DNA from: Bilabrum cf. latius
Lineage: Eukaryota > Bigyra: Bicosoecida > Bigyra > Bicosoecida
Assembly: GCA_965178125.1 (NCBI GenBank)
Contig: OZ237736.1
Span: 1,488,001 to 1,552,000, forward strand
DNA length: 64,000 nucleotides
Direction: 5' to 3'
Shown piece after piece: positions 46,401 to 56,646 of this stretch. Below the pieces are notes generated by a model, which worked only from the letters and a program-made list of their open reading frames with translations, did not search any database and had not been told where the DNA came from. Position 1 is the stretch's first letter. Each line of letters begins with the position of its first letter. A program made the position numbers and the translations under genes.

Positions 46401-49400
46401 GGTGGCATCCAGCGTTCGGGTGCACTGCATTGCGAGCAGCTCCGGCCAGCAGGGCACTGCGGCTCGCAGCTCCTCCCGCAGCAGGGCAGATGTGGCCGCC
46501 CGAGCCTCTCTGTGGTCTACGACCTCCACGACCTCCCTGCGCGCCTCCTCCGCCCGATCCCTGGGCTCGTCCCTGCCCTCGGCTAGCAGCACGAGGCTCT
46601 CACCGCACGCGCGGGCTGCCTCCTCGAACCACTGGAACTGCTGCACACGCTCGCACAGCTTGGCGTGCTTCCTGTGGGCGAGGCGGCCCCCCTCCGCGGG
46701 AGCAGGGCCTGCCGCCAGCTCCCTGTCCTCGTCCGACGGGAGGTCGGGAGGCGGGGCCGTGACCACGAGCCAGAGCAGCCGCAAGATGTTGGGCCTGCGC
46801 AGCATCTGGGCCGCCTTGCGCCCAACGGGCATGGCCATCGGTCGCAGGGGGGCATCCCACCCCGCCCTCTCCGCATCCCGAAGCGCTCGCCGCCTGGAGC
46901 TGCGGATGTGCTGCGCGATGTGGAGGAAGGCCCACACCGACACGCAGGCCGAACACAGCCCCGGAGTCCACGGCGAGCGCTCTTCCTCGTATGAAGCTGC
47001 GCTGCCCGCGCTCGCACCCGTCCCCTCGGCGCCCGGCAGCCGCAGTCCCCTCCTCCCGGACTCTGCCAGGCGGCGGTGGCACGCCGGCGACACGGCCAGC
47101 CACCCGAGCGCCTGCGCTGCAGCGAACTGCCCGATCCTCGCGTCGTCCAGCTTGTTGTTCCTCTGCACCACGGCGCCGTCGTAGCCCGGGCCCCGCTCCA
47201 CGCTATGCTCGACGGCATCCGCCATGCTGCGCGGCAGGTGCGGCAGTAGCTCCTCCAGCTGGTCGTCCAGTGCCGCTGCCGCAATCCAGCGGACCGCGTC
47301 GGGGCGGACCAGCCGCGCGGACACGCTGCCGCCGGCCGCTGCCAGCGCTCGCAGCGCCACGAGCACAGTCTCTCGCGTCTTGTCGTCCTGGGGCCGGCGA
47401 GGGCCCCACAGCAGCAGCCCGAGCAACTGCCCGGCAATGTCGGCCTCGGCAATACGGTCCTGCAGCGCGCGCTCCAGCGGGGGATGTGCCGGGTCTGCTC
47501 GCCGCCAGCCTCCAGCTAGCTCGCCCACCACGGCGCACGCCAGCCGCGCGCTCTCAGGCAGCCCCGCCTTGCGCACCTCTGGGTCGGCTTGGCTCGCTGA
47601 ACCAAGCGCCGCCTTCACCAGAGGCAGTATGCCGGCAGACACGAGAAGCATAGCTGCTCCAGCGGATGCGTTCGTGTCTCCCACTGGAGTGTCGACGACA
47701 TTTGCCACTGGCTACGCGAATTGCAGGCAAATTTTCCAGGCGACGGGGCTGTGCGGATCAGCGGCCAGCCCGCCCACGAGGTCGCGCAGGCCCTCCGCCT
47801 CGGCGAGGACCTGGCAGGCGCGCTGCGAGTTGTTGCTGCGGAGTACCAGCTCCAGGATGTCCAGGGGCCCGCCTCCAGGGCTAGACGCGGGCCGCGCGTG
47901 AGGTGACCCGGCGTGGCTGTCGTCCGCCCGGCCCATTGCGAGGGCTTGCGTCTCGGCCGCCGCGTCAAGTGCAGCTCGTGCGAATCGGGCGGCACTAGCA
48001 GCGGCGGAGCCGGCAAGCAAAGGCAGGGCCCCGCTGGCCAAGCTCTGGAGCACCTCGTTGTCGTGGTGCAGCAGAGCAACCAGCGAGCGGGCGGCAGAGG
48101 CTGAGTGCAGAGGGGGGTGTGCATCATCGCCCGCTTGCGATAAACTGGCCACCGCGGCGGCAGCAGCCTCCAGCACGATAGAGAGTGTCGCTGAGGAAGC
48201 ACCCCCGGAAGAATCGGCCCTACCCAGAGCTTGCTCTAGGCACTTCACCGCTGCTGGCCCAGCCACCAGCGCCACGGCACTGCCGTACTTTTGCTTCCCG
48301 GCCACTGCCAGGCTGAGAGCCCGCAGTGCGCCTGCAAGGACCACATCCTCATGGTGGATTCCTGCATCAGCGGAGGCCGGTCCGTCTTGAGCCGCTGCCT
48401 GCAGGTACCTGCCGATGCATAGGGCCAGCGATCCCTCGCTTCTGCCCAGCCCGTCGTTTCCCTCATCGTGAGCGGCCCACGCGCGAACGACATCCATTGC
48501 CCACTCCTCGGCTGCCCTGCCCCCGCCTGCTTCACCACCAGCGCCGGCACCACTCTCCGCAGACCTAGACTACCCCTCCGCCAAGCTGGCTCCGAAGGCG
48601 CGAAATAGGGACACGTGCAGGCCGGCGTGTGCCCACATGCCGTAGCTCACCCCGCCAGTTCGAGCCGACTCCAGCACAAGTTCACGAGCAGGTCTATCTA
48701 GGGGGGCACTTGCCGCGCAATAGCTAGGCAACGGCACAGCTTCGAATATCCTGCGCCACGTGCTTGCATCCCCGATACAACTGTTCCTACCCGTTGGCTC
48801 GCTGCGCACCGCTGCCTCACACGCCCCCACACAAGCTGCTGCAAGCTCTTCCTGATGTCCCCCCAGAGACACGGCAGTGTCCCGCAAGTGGCCAGGCAGC
48901 TAGTACGCCAGCCGCAATAGCCGCACCGCACACGAAGCAGCGCTGACCGCCCCGATTCTGCACATGCCATCCTCAAAAACAGGCAGTGGCGCAATGCCAG
49001 GGCTATCTCGTGGAACGTTGAAGCCGCAACAGGTCTGCCGCAAGCAACCAGCCAGCTTAAGAAGCGACGGCACGACGCGGGCGCGGCACAGCGTGGCCAC
49101 CACCGCGACGCTGCCTTCGCTGGTTCTGCCGCCGCTGGCCTTGCTCCCGCCTCCTGTGCCTTTCGTAGGCTCTAGCTTTACTAAAGACCCTGCCCCCGTC
49201 TCGGTGAGCCTGTGCAACAGAATGGCTGCAAGCACACCCCCCGCCACCGTCGGATCCCTCCAATACAGGGATGCCACTGTAGGTGGTGCGACCTGGCCTG
49301 AAGCGGCCTGTCCGATACCTTCATCGTGTCTTGTAGTGCCCTAGACATCTGTTTTCTTCTCTTTCTGTCTGTCTCTTGGTGCTCCTTCTGCCTCGACCCT

Positions 49401-50246
49401 ACCGGTTTCCTGCCTTGGGTCCGGGCCGCAACCGGCGCCCGTGCACGCCGTTGCGATTGACTCCAGCCGCGCACAAGCAGCCTGAATCAGAGCAGCAAGC
49501 TATCGCGGGAGTATGAGCGATGACCCGCCTAGTAATGACGGCGCCGCCGGGCTTCTCGCGAGAGAGAGGAGCAAAACGAGGCTCGGCACGAGCACGGGCA
49601 CTGGTGCGGGCCGCTCTGACTCCGACTCGCGGGCGAGCACGGAGGGCCCCCCGGCGTCCTCTGGCAGAGCAGCGCTGCCACCAGCACCGGCCCCGATACA
49701 CACGAATAGATGGTTCTGTATAATCCGGGCAACGGCGTCGCCTGTACCTCTAGACAAAGCGACCGGTCGCACTGCCGGCATGCGCGCAAGCCGTATCGCT
49801 GATTCAATCGTTGTGGCTGCCCGGTCTGCCTCAACGTCGTCCTTGTAGCCGCTTCCGTCTGGAAGCGGTGACATGCACGAAACAAGGGCATCCCACTTCA
49901 CCGGCGAACCAGCCAGCGAACGGCCGCTTTTTCCTGCGAATGAAGCTGCCAGCAGCAGCCCGGCACTCCAGCTAAAGAACGGGTCCCGGCCAGCAGGTGG
50001 TGCGGCCTCTTTTCCACCTGTCTTGATCGCGACGCAATCTGGAAGCTTCTTGCCAATCTTTCTCATGGATTTCACTGCTGCAGCCTTCTTCCCTTCGCTG
50101 ATGATGTCGCACAACTTGAGTGCTGCCGTCCAGCTTGCCCGGGGATCGCTCCCAACGGCCACTTGAGCTGTCTCATCGATGTCCTACTCCAATGGCGGAG
50201 ATGGTCCACTCAGTAAACTCAATATATTTTGCAGCTCATGCTACAT
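43491..50246 (-). CDS. Very large TKL-type protein kinase, single exon
   Basis: One uninterrupted frame of 2251 residues runs from ATG 50246 to TGA 43491. An in-frame TAA lies just upstream (50253), which supports the start. Fourteen TAG codons are internal: 50241 (codon 2), 50184, 49500, 49341, 48900, 48570, 47712, 44952, 44652, 44649, 43878, 43695, 43689 and 43587. The first ~1300 residues are Ala-rich helical repeats of armadillo/HEAT appearance. The kinase domain, about residues 1360-1730, shows LGGGAFGDVWLS, RLAVKTA, HPSIVDVYGVV, VLHRDLKLENILV, LTDFGVGR, YAPPEF and a large Gly/Ala insertion after VSGRPLFDW. Residues for catalysis are intact. The tail is Ser/Gly/Glu-rich and ends in a short coiled coil (REELEQEVLRLRRAL). 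Kinases with HEAT/ARM extensions often act as signalling scaffolds; the role here is unknown. Confidence 0.85.
45300..45353. repeat. CACCCG hexanucleotide tract
   Basis: About eight six-base units inside the large kinase encode alternating Gly-Ala on the minus strand, within the kinase-domain insertion. Confidence 0.8.
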
Positions 50247-50713
50247 TTGGTATTATGAGAAGCATTTCTGGGGAGAAACCTCAATGGATTCGGAGTGCGG
50301 ATAGAAACAGGCAAGCAGGATGAATGATCAGTCCTTGGAATTCATATTCGTCTTCCAAGTGTTATGTTGGCCATATTGTTTATGGGCTTGGTTGCTGTAT
50401 GCGCCGCACAAGGAGCTAGCAATGATACAGTGCGTGGTTGCACCTGCGTATCCGACTGCGAGACTACATTTGGATTTCTTGCTGCGTGGTGCTACACTAG
50501 CCCGCCAGGGGGTCCCGCTCCAATAGACCCATGTGGATAGAGGCTGCAAGCGCAAAACGCGTATTGGGACTACTGCTTGGAGGGTGCTGAGCAGACACAA
50601 GTGTTTCGGACTTTCAGATGTGAGGTATCGATGATATGTCTGGCATTGATGGAAACGAACAGAAATTAGAATGACGCCATTAAGAAGTTTCTCAATTACT
50701 CTCTTCCGCAGCG
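50247..50713. other. Divergent intergenic region
   Basis: This 467-nt lower-GC stretch lies between the large kinase start and the small membrane-protein gene. Its first bases contain the in-frame TAA at 50253-50255 that bounds the kinase. No other feature is recognised. Confidence 0.4.
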
Positions 50714-51088
50714 ATGTACTGGGAACTAGTGCGTTGGACTGTGATGATCTGCTCCACTGCCTTCGGTGCTTTTGCAATTTACGCTTCTTCCGCTTGCGCT
50801 ACGCGCGGAATGCTAGTTCTTCCACTCGCTGTAGTGGCTTCAATCAGTGCGTATGGAGCCTTGATGAGTTTTATAGCTGGGCTAGTGGTATTCTTACCGG
50901 TGACATAGATATTCTTGGCGATGCCGTACGCATTGGGCCGGTTGGAAGTAGCTTTTCTAGCCGCAGCGCTTTCTCTAGTGCTGTTATACCTTCATTCCGG
51001 TCGAGGGGCGCTGCCTATGCGTAGAGAAGTGGGGGCAGGCAAGATGCCGCCGTCATCTGTGGCGAGTGGCTCCGCCACCGGGACATGA
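50714..51088 (+). CDS. Small multi-helix membrane protein
   Basis: This is a 124-residue frame from ATG 50714 to TGA 51086 with one TAG (50906). Three or four hydrophobic helices are seen: WTVMICSTAFGAFAIYASSA, LVLPLAVVASISAYGAL with LMSFIAGLVVFLPV, and after the TAG EVAFLAAALSLVLLYL. A short basic tail follows. Read with the standard code the frame ends at residue 64 and the last helix is lost. I recognise no family. The DNA is less GC-rich than the large genes nearby, which lowers confidence, but continuation of helix-forming sequence after the TAG in the same frame supports a real gene. Confidence 0.55.
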
Positions 51089-51307
51089 TCTCGGCGATCC
51101 GAACTGCTACCAGTTGTAGTACTGGCTCGACCACTAGTGCATGGAGCGCTCGCACTGGCCACAAGCTAAAGGGAAGTGGGTCACTATACTAGTAGACAAC
51201 AGGCAATATTGTTTCAACACGTGCCAAAGTACGCGGGAAGCAGGCAGGCACTATAGCCCACGATGGAGGTGGACGACACCCCCAAGTGCATAGAGCCCAC
51301 GATGAGC

Positions 51308-54300
51308 TCAGCCGCGCCAGTAGTAGAGGGACCCATCGTCGGCTCGGGCGAGCCAGCCGTGCTGGTTGTAGGCATGTCCTTCCTCGGTGTAGCACACGCA
51401 CAGCGCCGGGTCGTCCTGCACGTCTTCCTCCCAGAAAGCTAGCGGGGGCGGGTCTGCGGACGTGCTCTGTAGGGCGGCGCCGGCAGAGAGTGGAGTCATG
51501 GTAGCTGTTGGGTCCACGTGAATGCTTGGGGCGAACGAGCCTGCAGCATGGCTGCTCTTCGGTGCCACGACATCTTCTTCAAGTTGAAGCTTATCCACCG
51601 AGACCTCGCTGCCAGTGGTGTCTGCAGGCTGTGTCGAGACGAGTGGAGACTGCGACTGGTGTGACTAGTGTAACCCTGGAGACTTGTTCCCTGAGCCGCC
51701 GCCGAGGGCTATCCTCTCTACAAGGGCCGCTGCCCGCACCTAGGCATCAGTCTGACGGACGGCCTCTTCCGCCCGCAACCGCTCTGCCTCTGCCTCTGCC
51801 CTGGCGGCTGCTTGTGCCTCGAGACGAGCCAGGTCCTCGGGGGTATCCTGGGGCCACCCGCAGGCCACGTGGGCGAATGCGGGCATGGTGGAACCGCCCA
51901 CGTGCAGCATGGCGGCAGATGACTTGGACTTGCCTGCCTCCACCTGCACCACGTGCGCCCACAGAGTCTCGCGGGCGTGCTTGCCGCCAGGCGTGGTCAG
52001 GCCGGGCAGAGGAGGGCCCTCGCCCAGCCCGAGGTCGAGGACGGTCTTAGGTCGCCGGGGGTGACTGGCCGCCCGGGTTGCGCCGGCACCAGTACTACCA
52101 GCGGTGCCTCCTAGGGGTCCTTCAGGCGCGGGCGGTGCCCCCCCTTGCAGCCCCTCGTGCCGGGGCTCTGGACTTGAATGGACATGCGACGCAGATGCGG
52201 CCTGCTTTGTCTCTTCTATCTCATCCTTTGCGAATTCATCGGCCGAAGCGCCAATCCACACCGCCTCCTGCTCCAGCCGCGCTGCCAGCCTGGGCGCTAC
52301 TTCGCTCTGCCAAGTGACAGCTTCGGCGGCCTGAGCCACTTCATCTGCGACTCGCTCCGACGGCACGCCTCGCACCAGTCCGCGCGCATCCACGTGCCAG
52401 TAGACGGGGGCGCGCTCCCAACTGGCACCGTCCGATGGAACGCCGCGGGACATGGGTATCACGCGCACCTCGAGGCCGCCGCTCGACCCAGCCCCGCTGG
52501 CTTCTCCTCTGACGGCAGTCGCCGCAGGCGAAGGCCCCTCTGGCCACCGCCCATCCCCAGGCCTTGCCCCGCCGCTGTGGCCCTCGTCCGCGCCTCTCCC
52601 CTGCAGCTCCCCGTCCCCCGCATCGCCCGGATTCTCCCACCGCAATGCGTGCGTGGCCGGGTCGAACCACCAGGGCACGCCCCAGCGCGTGACTCTCCTC
52701 TCCCAGCGCCCCGGCTCGATCGGCAGGTCTGTGTTCCCCAAGAGCCAGTCGGGCCTCCTGCGAGTCATCACGTCCGACACCACCGCCTTGTAGTAGTACG
52801 ACCCAGCCTCCAGGTCGTAGCCCTTGATCCACGCTCGGCGCAGCAGCGAGAGAGCAATAGACCTGCCCCGCTCCTTCCTTACCCACCGCTGGATCTTGGT
52901 GGCCACGGCCCCGCGCATCTGCTCCTCCTCCCGGCGGTGCATTTCATCGAGCTTCCTCAGCCGCTCTTGCAGCTGCCTCGTGAGCGCCCTCCGCGCGCCC
53001 TCCCGCCGTCCCGCCAGCCTCCTGCCTGCCTCTGCCACGGCCTCCTCCGCCATCGCCAGCTTGCACTCGAACATGCAGTCCACTGGGCGCGAACCCCTCG
53101 ACCGGGCCAGCTCGGCCGCGCGGGAGGTCAGCTCCTCCTGGAGCTTGTCGTACTTGGCGCGAGCTTCGGGCTTCTCCGGGCCGGGCCTGTCGCCCTCCAT
53201 GGCGGACAAGATGGCCTTCCGCGACTCCAGGGCCTCTTGCTCCGCCTTTTCGTCCCACTCGCGGTGCATGGCCACGAGGGATTCGACGGAGCGGGCGTGC
53301 TCCTCCTGGCGCTCGCGGGCCAGCCGCCGTCGGAAGAACTCCTGCTGCGCGCGGAAACGCACCCGGCGGTTCCGCAGCACGCCGGTCCACTCCAGCGCCA
53401 GCCGCTTGTCCTCCTCTACCCTCTGCTGCCGCCGCTGCTCCACGAACGTGGCCACCTCCATCACGTCGAATCTGGCAGCCCGCCTCACGCCCCTGAGCTC
53501 CTAGTCCGCTGCCGCCCTGACCCTCCGGGCGGCGACGTCCCAGGCTCGCTTGCGGTGCACCATCTTCTGCACGACCCTCCTCCTGTACATGGACTGCACC
53601 AGCGTCGCCGCGCGCTCCATGGCCCCCCTCTCGGCCTCTGCAAGCCTCTGCATGGCCTGCCACGCCCGCGCCCGGAATATAATCTCCACGAAGCGCCGGT
53701 TGGCGACCTTGTGCCTGAAATAGCGCTGCAGGACTGCCACTGCCCAGCGCATGCGACGCACCACCTCCCGGGCGGCTCGAACAGCCTTGGCCCGGCGCCA
53801 AGCGCGCTGCAGCCCGAGCACCGCGGTTCGGTGCATGCGGCGGTCCTTGAGCTCCTGCGGTGCGGACAGCAAGTTGGCGAGGCAAGCTCACGAAGAATTG
53901 TGCCGACAAAGCTGCTGCGCATCATGCAGGAATTTTCGCGGGATGTATGTCTCGCGCCCCCGACGGGCGGGCGCGCGCGGGCTGGAGAAAGGACCCGCGC
54001 GCGACCAGGTGATCGATGCCGGGAGACAGCGGTGAAGTGGTTTGGTATCGCACCGAAGCGAAGCCGACACTTGGCTGGGAAAGTTGGCCGTGTGCGGTAT
54101 TAGGCGGTGCATGCAATGGGAAGCCGGCAGAAATACAATCGAAACCATCATGCTCACCTGTCTCGCACGCGCCCCTCTCCAGGCGCACTGTATCATCTCG
54201 GCGCTCTGCCTGCGCGTTGCATTGGATCCGAACGCTCGCATGCCCGCCAGCTGCCAGTGCCGCTTCACCTTGATGTGCCACATGAGCAGGATGTACCTCG

Positions 54301-56284
54301 CCCTGCGCCTGCTCCTGGCCCGTCGCTTCATCCAGCGGAAGGACAGCCGAAGCACCTTGAGCTTGCGCGCCTCGAGCGCCCGGTGGGTCTTCAGGTCGGT
54401 CAGCTTGTCCGATAGCCTCTGCGCCCGGAGCGCCTCGACGTGCATCGCCTCGTACGGCGAGAGCACCTAGTGTGCCTGCAGCTGCTCCTCTGTGTAGAGA
54501 GCCCGGGACAGCCGCCTGCTCTTGAGCTCCAGGAAGGTATCCTCGAAGAGCAGGCACAAGGACGGGTGCCGGAACAGACGCTCCACGCCGCGGGAGGTCA
54601 GATGCACCAGCCGCAGCCGCTGCGTGCGGCTCACTGCAGCCGCCTCGCCCACTGGCCCCAGCTCTGCACCTTCCGCCAGGACGGCTGGGTGCTCCTTCCT
54701 GCTGGCTGGGTGGGTGCTGGCCAACGGGGGAAGAAGCCGTCCAGCAGCAGCAGTCGGGGCGGCAGCTCCTTGTTCGGCGCCTCCTGATACCGCCATGGAC
54801 AGGCTTCCATCAGTGGCGCTCTGCTCGGCACCGATCGCGGTCACCTCGGAGCTCGGTTTGTCCTCTCGAGAGGAGCTTGATCGCGCAGCTTCAGATCGTT
54901 TGGTCCTTGGCCTCGCGGCCCTGAGGCTGTCCTGCCAGAGGCGCACACCGCCGCCGCGCCTGCCTGTTTCAACAAGGATGGACCCGGCAGTGGCGGGAGC
55001 AAGCTGCTCACCGACTGCGACGTCATCTCCGTGCGCACCCCTCAGCATGCCGGGGACTGCTGTGCGCCCCACAGGAGGGATCGCCCCCTGACCCTGACCC
55101 TGCCCCTGCCCACCACCACCCGCACCCGAATCCGCATACGGACGGCGCGGGAGAAACGCACCCGGGACTGACGGGGGCGATACGTGCGGCGGCAGTGGTC
55201 CGCCCTGACCGCTGGCAGCCTGCTGCGCCTGCCCACGGGCAGCAGCACGAGAGACCCGCCTCCGAGTCGTGGCTTCATTCCAAACATGCACCTAGACCGG
55301 GGCTTCAGTCGTTGCGACATGGAGGCGGGTCTGCCCGTCGGATGCAGTCGTACCCGAAGCTTGCGCGCCAAGGCTCTTCTGCAGCATCTCTCGCCTCGCT
55401 TGCTGCGCCTGCTGGATCTCTGCCCGCCTTGAATCCGCGCGCGCGGCCTCCCGCTGCCTGCCCCTGGCCCTTGCTGCCTCCGCCTCGGCATACACGTCAG
55501 GGATCCCGTCCGATTCGGCAAACCAAAGCAGCGCCCGCTGAAGCCGCATCGATAATTTGGCGCGCTGCTCGCTATCACCGATGGGGAGGCAGAGCAATCG
55601 CTCGATATCGGCGGGCCGCGCACGACCACTGCTGGATGCATCGACAAGAACCTTGCATCCGTCCAATGCCCACCGTCTCCAGTCTACGACGCCAAAGTCT
55701 GTCGCCTAAAAGGCACAATATATCATACGCATATCAACGACACGATCTGGATCATCAGTCACCCTCACGAGGCTGCGAGAAGGGCCCATCGCGAACGCAC
55801 CAGACGACAACTCTGCCGCTGCCCACATCGACAGCAAGTTTTTCGTATCCTTTCGCACCTATCCGACAACAATCCTGGTAGCATCAACCAAACCACCTTG
55901 CCTAGAGTTGAAAAAGGCGTGCAGGACGGCCTTAAATCGGACCGCGGTAATCGTACCAGACGGATTGCTGTCCGTAAGCTTTTCCAGAAATCTCTCCAGA
56001 CCAAGCCGAACAGGTAACATGTCGAATTTATGGCGCTGCGTGGTCGGTTGAGTCCAAACAATATCATCGACATTCCCTGTGTGAATACTAATTCGAATTC
56101 TGCGGACGCGCTAGCTACAGTATTCCCCTGACTTACCAATTCCCCAAGAAAATACCACGTACTGTCTCGCTAGGACCTTAACATTGTTGGATCCGCACTC
56201 CTTGAGCTCCTCCCAATATCCGAAGTGGCCAATACAAAATCTCGGTCCTCCTGGCTCGGCACGAGCAGCCCGTCTTGACCTTCT
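51308..56284 (-). CDS. IQ-motif and EF-hand-like protein (5' end unresolved)
   Basis: Three exons are visible: 56137-~56284, 54158-56076 and 51308-53854. The introns are 60 nt (GTAAGT...CACACAG) and 303 nt (GTGAGC...CACCGCAG). About 1538 residues are read, ending in TGA 51308. TAG is internal at 55859, 55706, 55292, 54467, 53501, 51740 and 51665. An EF-hand-like loop DSNPSGTITAVRF lies near 55950. Several IQ motifs, which bind calmodulin, follow: AEMIQCAWRGARAR joined across the intron to ELKDRR, then VLQRYFRHKVANRR, LVQSMYRRRVV and KIQRWVRKERGR. Long Arg/Glu coiled coils and Trp-rich segments (GVPWWFDPATHALRW) follow. An in-frame TGA at 56285 means the true first exon lies further upstream and was not identified. 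The protein is probably cytoskeletal or ciliary. Confidence 0.75.
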
Positions 56285-56287
56285 TCA

Positions 56288-56646
56288 TCCTGCAGCCGAG
56301 GCTACCAAGGTCCGCTTCCTGCCTCAGCCCGGGCCGCTCTTAGAACCTACTATAGCTGCGCAATAGCACTCATATCTACGCCGTCATTACCGTCACATTT
56401 GTGCAGGACGAGCCCAGGGGCCACAGAATACCAAAATTTGCGGCTTCTGAAAGTAGCGTGTATGTTTGTGACGTAGCCGGCTTCGACTTTACCGCTTTAG
56501 GACTTGTCCAACTAGCTGCACTTGACTATTGAGCTGAGACAGTCAGGGTAGTTTGCCTTTCATCGAGGAGATTGGTTTGGATCTTGGGTATAGTGCGCCA
56601 GCCCTGACCTGCATCGAGCGTATTGATCGGACGGCATCTATTTCCG
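56288..56646. other. Divergent intergenic region, probably with an unseen first exon
   Basis: This 359-nt stret​ch lies between the readable part of the IQ gene and the kinase-EF gene. It should hold both promoters and perhaps the first exon of the IQ gene. An in-frame TGA at 56605 bounds the kinase-EF start. Confidence 0.4.
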
